From Dryococelus australis (taxonomy: Eukaryota; Arthropoda; Insecta; Phasmatodea; Phasmatidae), in the NCBI GenBank assembly GCA_029891345.1, contig CM057009.1, forward strand, positions 307,064,666 to 307,128,665: a DNA stretch of 64,000 nt, given 5' to 3'. Of the stretch, positions 24,721-37,591 are shown piece after piece. The notes under the pieces are model-generated. The model was not told the DNA's origin and did no database searches. It worked only from the letters and a program-made list of their open reading frames with translations. The position numbers and the translations under genes are program-made. How positions within the stretch are numbered: position 1 is the first letter of the stretch; each line of letters begins with the position of its first letter.

Positions 24721-24989
24721 CAGAGAAACGTTATTTGTATTTTATGAAAACAAGCAAGACAAGACAATTACAAATAGCACCAATTCTAGCAAATATGCAA
24801 TCTTTTGCTCAGATAATTTACGATATACTAGTGAGTTACAATGTAAGATGTAAGTTGGTGAAAATAATTAATTGAGCCAGTAGGCAATGAACCATGGCTG
24901 CAATGAGATGTTTTGCAATGTGCAAGGATTTCAGTCTGTAGAAAAAAAATTGTCATTAAAGAATTAGATATTACTGATATGGAAGAACA

Positions 24990-25330
24990 TACAACTATAT
25001 TCAGATTCAAATCACCATTTGACCGGAAATATCTAATTCCCAAATACAAGAAAACAAAAAAATTGCCTTCCTAATCATCACCATGGTTTAACCTGGGAAA
25101 GCGGATGTATAGAGTATGGGAACGTTGAAGATATTTGCAAACATTGCCTAAATAATTGTGAAATAAATGTAAGTGAAGTTGAGCAAAAAAAATTTTGCAA
25201 AATGTGTATAATGGGAAAGTAATATATATTCAAAAAGAATACAATTGTCCTTTTTTCAAACAATTATGTAAAACATAAGGATCTAATTTAAAATTAATCT
25301 CTGCAGAGAAAACTCGAAATTAATGCAAAC
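24990..25330 (+). pseudogene. Short coding trace after the capsid gene (fossil, unknown)
   Basis: One plus-strand frame reads HHGLTWESGCIEYGNVEDIC. The 'HG(L/I)xWESG' style occurs in small uncharacterised ORFs of arthropod mobile elements. No function is assigned. Confidence 0.35.
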
Positions 25331-27395
25331 CTGGACAATGATGACTATGATGATTCTCCTCCCGAATCACCTGTGGTTATTATTCTTGTCATATGGCATT
25401 ATTTTGGACGAGTAAAATTTTATATAAAAGTATTTACGTATATGATGTCAACTAGTTGTAAAGATTGATCAAAAAGATAATGAAATCACCTGTTCTTGCA
25501 TACAGAAATCAAAATGTAAATTGAATATCAGCAAGTTACTAGCATGGTAGAGCAAATCATTTCGACTTTGTTTTGGCAAGAAATAATTATGGGTAAACTT
25601 GTACTTTTTAGTAATAAAATGATTGAAACGAGTATGTACCTTGTATATGTTTTTGAACGTAGTGTACTGCTTCAGTTTTGAAATGTTTTTTGGATCACCC
25701 AGTACTTGCATATATTTTGAAACAATTGTATAATATGTCATATGTTTTGTAACATCCTATAGTTTACTAATTTATGTCAATAAATTATTGTTTAAAAATG
25801 AAATTCTTTCTTAAAATTTATTTTCCCTATTCTTTATTAAAAACAATCTTGTTTTGGTTAAAAAATAATAATTTTTCCCCAGAGACTATTGAGGGAAAAA
25901 ATCTGGAAACAAGCACTCTAATTGCTTTTCCATGACTAATTTTATAAACTAACATCCCAGATAAGGTTTGGTTGATATATGCTGAGTTTGAATATGGGTT
26001 AGGTCATGTACAAATGTAATCTTGTTTCCTTTCTAAGGGTTCAGACATAATAGATGTTACTGTACATTACAATACATTACATTAGTTTGTTATGATACAC
26101 TACATTAGTATTACTATAACATTCTATCACAGAATAACGAACATAACACTGTTGATTAAATTAAAATTAATTTGCTCGTCCATGTGAAAAAGGTAGATAT
26201 CCTCAAATATATAGATGTTTAAACTTAAATAAATCCTGTGGAATTTTTCTGATGAAACGTTACTAACTTTTTAATTTATAATCGCTTCGAAATTTTAGAA
26301 GAATAACCTTTACCATTGTCTCAACAAACCATTACATTTAGAGATCTCAGGTCTTAGAAGTGTGACTGTTCCTTCAAGGTTAAATTTCAATAGTACCAAC
26401 TACAGAAACCAAGATTTCAGATGTTATCAGTCTGAGTCCAACAAACCCCCACAGAATGCATTTTTGTTTTATTATACCATGGAGACAGCCCAGGCACATA
26501 GCATTTCACAAAGGCAGCAACCAAACACATCCCTGTCCCTGGAGGGGAGCGCATTTCAGGTCAACAATTTTTTCAACTGTCGAGACTAACAAGGTCAAAA
26601 TGTCTTCCTAGCTGTTTGAAATATCTCGAACAAAAATATTTTGTTTTCTACTTGATAAAAATTAATTTTTTCTTTGCAAGCTCCATTACACAGGAAAATA
26701 TATAGAAAAAAAATACACAAGATATAAAAAATGAATAAATATTTAGGAAACAAGTTTACTTCTCCACATACATATTAAACTTTACCAAAGAATTCGATGG
26801 AAATATCTTATAAAATAGAATTTTAACCAAATTGGAAACGTGTTCGGACCCATTAACGGAAAAAAAAATCCATATATGTTTAATGTAAATATGATTATCA
26901 ATATACTGATTAAGAAAAACTGGAACATATTTACTAAATTAGATTGTATGTATCAATAAAAATAACTTCTGAATCATAATAAATAAATAAAGTTTATTTT
27001 ATATTCTATTAAAAACGAATACCAATGCAATTGAGATCAATGTATACATACAATCTAATTGTCAAGTTATGTAAAAATAGCAGTATATTTTTCTGAGGAT
27101 TTACAAGAATTTGGACTTTTTAGTAAAAAAGTAACAATAATGCCAAAATCACTATTTTCCAAATCCAGAAACATGATTTCTGCCTAATATCATACTATTT
27201 TGTTAAACTTATGTAGGAAACTGTTTAAATATTAAATAAAATATAATACTTAAATGTTATGTTGTATGGAATATATTTTGCTGTTGGAATGTTTTTAGTT
27301 AGACATAAAAACAGAGGGCACGTGTTGTCTGAGCGCATATGATGCTCGCTTCCCTGGGCGGATTACAGCATAAAAACAAATTTTTATACAAAGTG
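25331..27395. other. Polinton right inner flank, no gene recognised
   Basis: AT-rich DNA between the last capsid-side coding trace and the right arm. Short ORFs (for example 25,469-25,741 minus) show no domain. No polymerase B motifs were seen on either strand. Confidence 0.5.
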
Positions 27396-27399
27396 TGCA

Positions 27400-30077
27400 T
27401 AGGAGATGTCTATCGTTTCCCCTAGTCTCGCACACAGGACCTGGTGCTTCTCGTCTTGCTTTACCCTCATAGGTTCTCGAGACCTCGTAAAAAAAGATGT
27501 ACAATTCTCTCCCAATATTTATCCTCTCCTATACAAATATATATTTATATTGTTTGAATACTTGTAAAAAATAGTTTTTTAACAAGTGAATAAAATAAGT
27601 CTAGTATTTCTGTGATATTTAACAAATCATAGTTTGCTTGATTCAAATATACATTTCTGTTGTTGTTTGAAATTTAAATCTGGGCCTTATATTTGGAAAT
27701 TGATTTCAGGGACTTGATAAATTTTTTTTTCACTGCTCATATATTCAACCTGTTGCATAAGGTTGAAGCGACAGCGAGTCAGGCCAAATTTCTTGGGGTA
27801 CACATTGAGAGTGCTGCGGCTCGAAGCAGGGGAACCAACACTAGATAACACATTCTGAATACAGTAGCGGGAAAGGGCACGTTGTCTTGAAACAGATTTT
27901 GCAGGAATGTAAATTCACAAAAAAATAAGAAAAGGCATTCTCAGGGCTGATGCTGGGGCGTGTAAAACAGGTTTTGCGAACACCAGGCTCGATCGATAGC
28001 AGAGTTCTAAAGAAAAGTCACCTTTGGGACTAGGGGTGAACAGAACCTTGCTGGGAAGGGAGTGTAGGGGTTTTGCTGGCATCCTGGACTCGGGCTGGTT
28101 CTGTTGTCGAAGGCGTGGAGGGTGGGGTGGCTATAAGCAGCCAGCTCTCGATGTGAACGCAAGTAGGTAGTTGTCGCCATCTTGAACCAGTGGAGAAAAT
28201 TGACAATTGAGGACAGACAGGTGACTAACTCCCAGGACCTTGCAGACATGGTTTGGTGGGGAGGGGGATTGCCGGCATGGTGGAGTCGGACCAGCTCTGA
28301 AGGCAAGGGGTGGAGGGTAGGGGGTGGCTACAAACAAGAAGCTCTTGATGTGAACGCAAGTAGGCAGATGATGCCATCTTGAGAATTATCTAAAACATTT
28401 GACGATTGCAGACAGTGGTCAGCGCACACTGATGGGGGAGGGGAGGGAAAAGTGGGTGCAATCTGGTTTCTGGACCTTAGGGCCATTCAGACATGGTCTG
28501 GAGGAGGGAAAGGGGGTGCAGGCAGCCAGGACCCAATCTACACCTCTTCAGTCAGTCGGTGCCATATTCAGTCATTCATTAAAGCTTGTGGGAGACAGAC
28601 ATGTTACTCGTCAGCTCCTCTGAACCAGCTAAACACTGTACTTGTAGACACTTGGCTGCAATGAGGCCACCCTCAGGGTAGTGCAAACTACGCATCGGCG
28701 ACCATTACACACTCCTTTATCTTTATAGTGTTACCCACGATTAACACTTTAATATAAAAACTATTTTATCAAGAATCTTTTTTCTTGTATTTAGTCAATA
28801 TTGCGATAAAATTTTCAATTTCTGTGTTTGGTAGACGAAAATACAGTTTGCATTAACAAGTGTGCCCTATTTTTGGAAATTTGTTGTACGTCCATTACTT
28901 TAATAATAATTCTCTCTCAGAGGAAGTTTGTGCATTTTTCTCTTATATATAAAGCGATGTGGGATTACACTCTATGCAAGTTGGTTATTTTGAAATAAAT
29001 CATGTGAGGCAAGATTTTACATCTTTACATATTTTACCTATCAGAATAGACACGCGCTAATGTGTTTGGTTTAAATCGTATTCGAGGTTTTTTTTTTCCT
29101 GTAAGATATCATTCTCCAGGCTGAAACGTGTTAATGTGTTAATTATTCATACTGACTAGCTGGATTTCATTCAAAGACTGTAGTTGTTCATTATACTTGT
29201 CTCTCATGTTATTTATTGATATGCAGAACTCATTTAAAGACTCTGCCTTGTGTAATTTCATACTGGCTAGTTGGATTTCGTTTAGTGAGTTTGTACTTGT
29301 CGACATCAAATGTTATTCACGTAGTTAAAATTCTCTCTTGTGTAAATTATATTTCTAAGCTCGAGACTCATGTTATGTTTAAGGCTCATGTAATTCCACT
29401 TACTATAGGCATAGTCGTTTAAAATATCCGATTCGATTCATGTAATTTATTCATACATAGCACACTCCGAAATTCTCTAACATTTAATTGCATTCCGAAA
29501 ACAGATAGTTTAACATGTAATTCGCATCTTTCTAAGTCGCCTATCTCCCACCTCCATCTATGAGCAATATCCACCAATAAACATAAAATTTACACTTAGG
29601 CCACTCGTAGAAATTGTTTAAACACTCTGAATTTCTCTTGTGTGTTAAATAGATTCGTAAAAATCGTCTATCTACCACTAACATCCCTACAAACACCTCA
29701 AAATTATAAAGAATTAGAAAAATGAGCCTTGGCCCACTCTTGCACTCAACTATACACCTATATAAGATATTGCCTTCTACCACTCTGGTCAGTCACCTCC
29801 AGGACACCACACCATAAACATCGCACAGAGCTCCTGCTACCCCTTCCCCCACCACAAAAAAGAAAGAAAGAAAATTAAGATCTACAATCACAAAAAAACT
29901 ACCAAAGAAATTGATCAAACTTTCTTATCAAACTAATTTGATGACATTTTATCCGATTAAGATTAATCCTTAATCTGATATTTTTGGATCGCATTAAGAT
30001 AGGATTAAGTTTTAATCCAATCAAATCGATAATCCATCAATTAATCCCAATGAATCCAATGTGAAATGAAACCCGTG
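27400..30077. repeat. Polinton right terminal inverted repeat
   Basis: Inverted partner of 14,915-17,910. Anchors: 'gttctcgagacctcgt' (27,473), 'catagtttgcttgattcaa' (27,630), 'cagctcctctgaacc' (28,612), the 'ccactctggtcagtcacctc' block (29,780) and the end 'atgaaacccgtg'. A ~195-bp tandem duplication lies within it at 28,100-28,400. Confidence 0.8.
28100..28400. repeat. Subterminal tandem duplication (~195 bp) in the right Polinton arm
   Basis: The motif 'gatgtgaacgcaagtagg' occurs at about 28,150 and again at about 28,345. It is flanked in both cases by 'gtggagggt...ggtggcta' upstream and 'gccatcttga' downstream. The two units have diverged. Confidence 0.7.
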
Positions 30078-33060
30078 CGCTTCTACTGCTTATACTATTT
30101 TTCACGAGCTAAGTAATACAAAGTTTTCTATTCGTGTCTTTAAGTAATTTTTTTTTTCAACGGATTTGTGAAATTTTAAAACGAGCAATTCTAGTAATAT
30201 TTTGTTGGTACGTTGTCGACCGTACGCAGAGACACAAACGTCGTCTAACTTGGGGTGGGAAGCCGTAGATGCCCGTTTGCTCCCCCGTGCTAAACGACTG
30301 CTGAATACCGTTTTGAATTGGACAAATATTTTCGTCGGATGCGAGACGGTGGGTTAATGACGGTGTCGGCAGTTACCGACGAAGCTTAGTATAAGCAGCC
30401 TTATCTAGGTCGTCGCTTGTAGTTCCCTTTAAATTTCGTGATGCCGTGGCAGAATAGGTTTCTAAACGGACGGATGATTACTCAGTGCGCTACACTCTAC
30501 AGAACACTTCGCTTGATTTGAGATAGCAGAGAAGGTTAACAAAACTGCGATTCGTGTGTGACAAGGAAACTTGCGAGCAAATATATTTGTTATTTAATGA
30601 ATTAAGGTGTGGACTTTTGCAAACGATGAAATTTAGGGAAATAACGAAAGGTGAAATACTTAGCTGATTTTGACATTCATAATAATTATTAATTTAAAAA
30701 TAAATCTGCCCACGTAGCATGAAATTCAGTGCAAATTTTGTGCTATAAATTCAGTAATTTGCAAAAAGAAATAATTAATTGTAACGACAAATATTGACAT
30801 TCTTGCAACACACCACAAATTTTTTTAGTACGTCTACAATAAAATTCACTAGAAACCCGGCTGCAGAAAAGGAGTATAATACGCTGCCTTATAACAAAAA
30901 TGCAATGCGTATTTTTTGATATAAAGAAGTGGGTCATATTTCAACTCATATAATTGAGAAATGGAAATAAAGTATTTTTGTTCCCTCAAAAACAACAGTG
31001 ATAAATAAATATATTAAAATCAATTATAAAAACATTCTTATATAATTTACGAAAATAATTGGTGGCACCATATTTTGAACCAGAACTCCGAGTGTTTAAC
31101 GTTCGAGCCATTTATCACAAGACCACTTTGTCTTACGACGTTGCAAAAAATGTTTGCCATAAGACTGATATATGTACCAAGTGGGAAATAAATCTTATAT
31201 TAATGTCATTTCTTTCGAAGCACTAAAGGTGGATTTGCTCCACTTCATAATGACATTATATGCACATTATTGCACATTGCACAGTTCAATTTCATGACTG
31301 TGTACTCTAGTGTTTTATGAATATTCTCGAAGGGATAATCTATTGTTTTAAATTCCTATAAATATAATTATTGTACGTTCTGTTGGATTCAGAAATTACT
31401 GGGTAGGGGGAGTTAGCTGTGCGTAGTTACAAAATCGCTTAAAACATAGGCCTTCCATGCTTGAATAATCAAGGTTAAGTGCAATAAGTCTCGTACATAC
31501 GAAAGAATACTAAAATGTTAAATGCCCTCATTCAATTGTTATGATTTCTATTCAATAGCGCGTGGTTCAAAAATACATTTTTCTTTATAAATTTAAACAT
31601 TTTTACCAGTACGTAATATACTGCAACGTTGACTTCGCGATACAAAGTGGATACTGGTTAGTAAAAACATTATTCTAAATTGTAGTTATTTCAAATACAG
31701 CTCTCGTAACCTTAAAAATGAGGTATTTTGCAAAGAACATTACTGCATTTTTAAAACGATTTGTTTACATATAAATAATATCTCAGTAAAATTATTTTTT
31801 TATTTACATGGCACGATGACAGGAAAGGATGGTGGCTATATTCTGAAGCTAACCTCTCCTATTACTCACATGTTAAACACCGCCTCGGTTACAACTTTAT
31901 TTGGAGCGAAATATAATTACAGCAGTCCTAAACTCATCAAGCGTCTCTGTATATAACGTACCGACGTGAATCCATAACTCTAACTTCATAGTGTCACGAA
32001 GATGAAAACTAAGCATATACTAAAATAAAATTAGATGTTCGTCTCCCGTCACGAAAGGACGAAACATAATGTTAAAGGCAAATTAATGCGCCAGATGAAC
32101 GGCTCGTATGTCCTATCTGACACGTGAGATGCCTTCGCTGAGAGAAAGGTTTGTTCAAAACAACAACATAAGCGGAAACATAATCAGTTACTTACTTTAG
32201 CTCAGGTTGCTCTGACGTAGCGCTCGGCCGTAAACGATGTTCGCTCGATTCCAGTCGTGCTTGCACAATTTTATAGGCCTACTAACCCTAGCTGTTTAAT
32301 TAACGTAGAGACAAAAAAAATCAGTCTGGGGCAATCGAATACGAACAAGAAAAGAATTTGAATTTAACGACAAAATATTTTTATTGTCCCTATACGAACA
32401 ATTAATTCACTTCCGCCAAACTCATTTTGTTTGATTCAACAAAATATTTTCCCGTGTGCTGCAAAATAATTAATATGGTATAATTTATTCGAAACAAAAA
32501 CAACTCCACGTGTCCGGGATCGTTCTTCATTCCAAAAAGAACTGTGCTTCACATTAATCCTAAAATGCCGCTTTAAAAAAAGCCCACATTTCGCAAACGT
32601 TATTTCGTAACCCATCAAGCGCAGCCATAAACGAAATTCCCAAACTGGCAAATTTCTAAAATATTCTGCGTTAGTATCTACGAAACTTGGCTGGGTCGCT
32701 GCACTAAATCTGAGCACAAACTTTTCGACGGAAAAATTAGAGGATCGCAGCTTTTAGACTCGTAATAATAATATTCAGCCATTACGGCGAAATGGTAACG
32801 CTCAGTTTCGATGTGTTATTGAGTGTTCAGATCACTTTCCTATTAGTTTGTCATCTCTCATGGCTGTATGTATTTTCTTTTATTTTTGTACATTCTGGAT
32901 ACATATTTTTTTTATCCCCCCCCCCTTTTTTTCCACCAGGGTTCCCTTCAGGTTCTGCTGTAGTTCAGTGCGCGCGCTGATAGTTTTAACGCCCTGAACT
33001 CCACGGACATTCGACGGTAAATAGATTGGGCTGAAATTTGCATACCTATTTGAATATTTT
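30078..33060. other. Unassigned stretch right of the Polinton
   Basis: No supported gene. A TATA-like 'gtataagcagcc' lies at about 30,390 in a balanced-composition segment (30,220-30,520) that might be repeat-derived. The remainder is AT-rich. The minus ORF at 32,436-32,717 has no recognised domain or supporting context. Confidence 0.5.
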
Positions 33061-33067
33061 TAAATCT

Positions 33068-33328
33068 TGAGCGGAGTGAGAGGCTTTGGCGGCTCTTAAC
33101 AACGGGATCTTGAGAACCGATGAGGGCGAGGAAAGGCGACTAATGAACAACGTCGGAATGAAAGGGAGGGGGGAAACGGGAGATCCCCGAGAAAACCCGC
33201 CGACCAGCGGTGTCGTCTTGCACGATTCCCACATGCGAAAATCCGGGCGCGACCTCGCCCCTGAATCGAGGTCGATTCGCCTAGATGGGAGGCCGAGTAG
33301 TCTAACCACTACACCACTGCGGCCCCTA
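33068..33328 (-). mobile_element. tRNA-derived SINE (copy 2)
   Basis: On the minus strand: head 'ggggccgcagtggtgtagtg' with an A box. The body then has 'cgcatgtgggaatcgtgc', 'ggtcggcgggttttctcgg' and 'ggatctcccgtttccccc'. The tail is 'tctcaagatcccg' and 'taagagccgcc'. Nearly the same block order as the plus-strand copy at 53,092. Confidence 0.88.
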
Positions 33329-33411
33329 TCGCGTATAAGAGGCCTGTTTTTTCTCGCCTTGTTGAAGCTTGCAAAGGAAAATGAATGGTTAAAGGGTTGA
33401 GAGACTTTAAA

Positions 33412-33661
33412 GAGTCTGATAGTCGTTTAGCATCTGTCTCTTGAGTGCCAGTGAAGGCGATATGAAGTGAAGGCGAAGAAGTGGCGGAATGCAATGGTCC
33501 AGGGGGGGGGGGGAGGGGGGGGAGTGGCTTGAGAAAACCCGCCGGACAACGGACACGATCGCCTTGCTTCCCGCTTACTAAGTCCGCGCAAGAACCTCGT
33601 GTGCCCGTTGCGCTGCGGTGATAGGTGGTTAGTCTGACCGCCACACCACCACGGCCCCCTA
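33412..33661 (-). mobile_element. tRNA-derived SINE (copy 3), diverged
   Basis: On the minus strand: head 'ggggccgtggtggtgtgg', a central 'gtccggcgggttttctcaa' and a poly-C/G-rich region (33,502-33,521 on the plus strand). The tail is less conserved than in copy 2. It lies ~85 bp from copy 2 in the same orientation. Confidence 0.75.
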
Positions 33662-34269
33662 TGGTCTACATTCTGCAAGACAAAGAAGCGAACGTGATAC
33701 CATAGGGCTTGGCCGCACGTCAACTTATGTCAGATTCACGGTGATTTTCCTCAGCGAAACTGCTCAACACTGGTGCTTTGGGAATGTATTCATTCCGCTA
33801 TATAGTGTCATATTTCTAGCGAAGCGCGCCTTTATTTCCTATTTCGCGTGATGCAAGAATTGACGTAAAAAGAGTTTACATCACACTTACAGAAATTGGC
33901 AAACCAACATGAAAAAGAAATTATAAAAAAAAAAAAAAAACATTTTTTTAAGAGGCAGCAATGATTTTCCAGTGAGGAGTAAAAAAAAAAAAGCGCCCGA
34001 GCGAGAAAGCGACGCGAGTCTGGCTGACGCTCTCAAATCGAATGAGCCGAACTTGCTTAAAATCAACGAATTCGACTACAGATACGTTGAAACTGCTCCA
34101 CTTGAATGAGCGGAATTCTGTTCATCATTTCAGCTACCGGACTTCACTGATTTAAACAGCGATTCCTATTGGTTACAGGTGAAATGCTCTGGCCTGGCGG
34201 TAAAAACCTCGCTGCATCTCACTCATTCGCCAGTTCATACCAGCTCAATACTTGAATAGTCAACAAAAA

Positions 34270-34273
<4 letters not shown>

Positions 34274-34301
<28 letters not shown>
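34274..34301. repeat. (TA)n microsatellite
   Basis: About 14 TA units. An adjacent plus-strand ORF (34,301-34,597) runs through a C-rich homopolymer region and has no domain. Confidence 0.9.
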
Positions 34302-34958
34302 TGATAGAGGACACTGATGCTGGTTTAGCGTGTGCGCGTCGACGACGGTTAAGCGACAAAGGAATGCAATCGTGTTTGTGGAGGGCGAACGGATCTAGTA
34401 CCTCCAGCAAGCCACATGCCGATGTAACTGCAGTCACGTTTCCCAAACCGCAGGAATCCGAGGTTGAACTCCAACACAGGAATCGAGCTCCGGTTAGAGT
34501 GTTCACAGACGCCGACCCCCCCCCCCCCCTCCCCCCCTTCCCACCATGGAAACATACGGAAACGTACGCTTGCTTAGAAGAAAAAAAAGAAAGTTAATAA
34601 TGATTGTTGCTCGATGTTATCTCGAGACAGAAATAGAATAATTTCTTCCCGTTAGAACGAGCACGCTACAGCATACCAAGCCACGTACTGTTCCCAAATG
34701 CGCTACTGGACAGCTCTGTGCAAATAGCACACGCTCCGTGCGAAAAACAACTGAGTGGCAAGAGGTGTTACTATTGCTTTATTTCCGGAAATATTTCAGA
34801 AGTTATTCATTACTATCATTTATCAGTAAATAACTTCCCTCTTCTGAACCATTTGACATATTGGGAATTAGTTTTCGTCGTTTGAGTTTTGGCCATTGTT
34901 AAATAAACTTTCGAGGTAGAAAATAAAGTTTCGTTCTCATATCCGCCATGTTGGTAAT

Positions 34959-35343
34959 GGCCGTTCACGATGAAGTGAGCACTTTTGTAATGAGCCTAAG
35001 AAAAAAATCGCTGGTACTAACGTCACGTATTTTAATTGGCGCACTGAGTGACATATGCCCACTAAAGTTGGTAATGATGGGTGGAAAGCAGTTCCACATC
35101 TTATCGTCGAATAGAAAGTGTTAGGAAACCCATTCGTGATCAATTAAATTATTTTTTCGCTTATGACCAGATTGTAAAATATTTTATTTTCTAATAATTT
35201 CACAGTTTCAGCTGACCGACGCATGGATAAGTGATGAGGCCCATTGGAATATTAATTTTACGTAAGGCGTAAAATTACACGACGGGCATACAAGCAGATC
35301 TTAAGCAGGACTTACAAAAGTGACCATTTGATCGTGAACAGCC
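34959..35343. mobile_element. MITE family A copy
   Basis: Left terminus 'ggccgttcacgatgaagtga'; right terminus 'gatcgtgaacagcc'. Internal blocks 'tgaccgacgcatggataag' and 'gtgatgaggcccat' are shared with the copy at 10.23 kb. ~385 bp, non-coding. Confidence 0.85.
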
Positions 35344-36715
35344 TCTATCGTGTTATTATCGGTGGAATGTGGTATTGCACACAGGTGCCGCTATCTGGGG
35401 GGGGGGGGGGGGGGCGACAGCACCGCCAGACTTTCGCGCGAAAATCTTCCAAGCCTACTGGTATTGGTTGCTGGTTTATTCGCTGTGGCCTCTTATCGAT
35501 GTCCCACGGACGCACGCTAATCGACTGCAAGACTGCGCGCCGATTCCGAGCTTTGCGCGCAGAGGCGATGCCGCATTTGATAACACTCGCCCGTGGCTGC
35601 GCTCGCGTGCTCCAGTTGACTCGAAGGCGAAAAATAGCCGGCCAGGTAGGCAGGCGGAGCTCTCTGTAGTTAGTTTGTTGTAGCTTCGCATGCTGGCGAG
35701 CACCGGGCTACCGTCGTCCGGGTTGGGGGGGGGGGGAGGAGAGAGAATTTATTAACGCCCCCTGCGTATCTCTCGGGATTCTCGCGAAATACACACGCCG
35801 TTTTACAAGTTCCAGCGGTTTCTTTTACGCCACTACCGTAATGCACACGTTGCTTCCTAATGAAGTGTCCTTTAAGGTCGAAGCAAAGCAACTGCCTGTG
35901 GAGAACTGCACCCGACTATACAACGCGAAGAACGCAGAAAAAGTAGTACAGACGCTACAGAATTTGTCAGAAAAGTGAGATTCATGCTGTATATGAAAGA
36001 AGAATGTGTATATTTGGCAACATTATAAAATATTGTACTAAAATGTACTTTTTAAATAAAAAAAACTGATTAAAATAGTCTGCAGTTAAAAAAATTTTAA
36101 GCGTATTTCCGTTCTGGATGCTTCATAAAGTAGAATTTGCAAGAGAATCTTCGTCATGGACTATCATCATGACATTTACTGCGATTGCGTGCAAGAAAAT
36201 TGTAATAATATTGTAGGAACTAATTTTTGCAATTATTTTTATGTGCGTCCATTTGTCACAAACATTTATGGCTGAAACTGATGTAATTAATGTTAATTAT
36301 AAAATGGATATGATACATTATTACACTGATTTTATTACACACCATCGCAGTAAATATTATACCGATCTCTCTTGATGAAGATTTTCTTACAAATTCTTCT
36401 TTCCGAAGCATCCAGAATTGAAATGTGCTTGAATTTGGTTAAAAATACAGACTATTTAATCGATGATATTTTAACATTTAAAAAGTTTATTTTATTAACA
36501 TATTTTATAATGTCGCAAAATATATACCTCCTTATTCCATATACATCATTAATCGCACTTTCCTGACAAGTTTTCTATGTGGCCGTACCCCTTTTTTTAT
36601 AAGTTCTTCACGCTGTATAGTCGGGTGCAGTGCTCCATAGGCAGTTGCTCTACTTCAACCTTAAGTTTTTAAGCGGCGGCATGGCGTAACGCGAATGCGG
36701 TGCTGTTGGCTCGAC
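35344..36715. other. Unassigned stretch with GC-rich first part
   Basis: An 18-base G run (35,397-35,414) opens a GC-rich ~370-bp segment, and a second G run lies near 35,726-35,736. Overlapping ORFs on both strands are expected by chance at this composition. The remainder to 36,715 is AT-rich with no supported gene. Confidence 0.45.
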
Positions 36716-36719
36716 TATT

Positions 36720-36955
36720 GGCTGTTCACGGTAAAGTGAGCACTTTTTAAGGCCCTTATGAATGGCTTTGACCACTAATAAATACATTATGTGACTGCTT
36801 CAGACGTTGACTATTGTGTTAAGTGCAATGTATAGGTGGTTTCTATTAGTAACGTGGCAGTGTTTATATTTTTAAAAATGACAAAAATAGAGAAATTTAC
36901 TCATAGCAAAAATTTAGCAGGGCCTTAAAAAGTGCTCACTTTAACGTGAACAGCC
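36720..36955. mobile_element. MITE family A-like short copy with ~45 bp inverted ends
   Basis: Left 'ggctgttcacggtaaagtga' plus 'gcactttttaaggccctt'; right 'agggccttaaaaagtgctca' plus 'ctttaacgtgaacagcc'. The termini match family A but the interior differs from the longer copies, so this is a separate short subfamily. Confidence 0.88.
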
Positions 36956-37591
36956 TATATATATTTATCCTCATGCAAGTGATCTTTAAACGGCCTTCCT
37001 AATGTGGACTGTGATAAAGAGGCACAGAGAAATGCACCCAGAGCCATGTCTCAACCGGTATTCGAACCCATACCGTCCATATGTCAACTCTTTCTCATAC
37101 CAAGGGAACAATTCTTCCAGTCGCTATAAACCATATTTTTCCATGCTTATTATTCACACCGTTAAAATGCACATGCTATATGATATTAAATTTCATTTGC
37201 ATGGCCTATTATTAGTTTTTGTTCAATGTTGCAATATATACGAATTAACTTTATATTGTGTATGCCACTGTTCAAATTATTTCGAGCATAAATGGTTCAT
37301 ATTCTAATTTATTGTTATCGAGATTAAATAATAAAGATATTCTAAACTCCTATACAATGAAATGGACTGTGAATAGGTTCGAAAGGTATCGCCGAGCTCT
37401 TAAGAATTGATCCATAACGTTAGTCATGGAAATGGGTATAAAAGGGCGCATTAGAGTAACCTGATCTTCCGTGCGGGTTCGTGAACTATGTGCGGCGCAG
37501 TTTACGAGATAATATATTTTCATATGTGGGCAAGGTGCTCGGCTACAGATAATCGAAACTCGCGACAGATTTACAATAATCAACCATGATA

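Larger units (their letters stand above)
14915..30077. mobile_element. Polinton/Maverick element with long terminal inverted repeats (fossil, broken)
   Basis: The left end 'cacgggtttcatgtcac' and the right end (reverse complement 'cacgggtttcatttcac') bound a ~15.2 kb element. The arms run inward for at least ~1.8 kb with clear similarity and, more patchily, to about 2.9 kb. The core holds, in order, integrase, a conserved accessory gene and packaging ATPase on the minus strand, then PLA2-like, protease, penton-like and major capsid genes on the plus strand. This is the Polinton/adintovirus set. I found no PolB core. Every gene is broken, with well over ten breaks in total, and the arms have diverged visibly, so the insertion is old. 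No convincing 6-bp target duplication was seen. Confidence 0.9.

Noticed and set aside
14906-30085. 6-bp target duplication of the Polinton
   Set aside because: The bases outside the two ends do not match convincingly; not claimed.
32436-32717. 93-codon minus-strand ORF
   Set aside because: No domain, no neighbouring exon signals and no repeat family; length compatible with chance.
33086-33723. Several 60-110-codon ORFs
   Set aside because: They run through SINE copies and homopolymer tracts.
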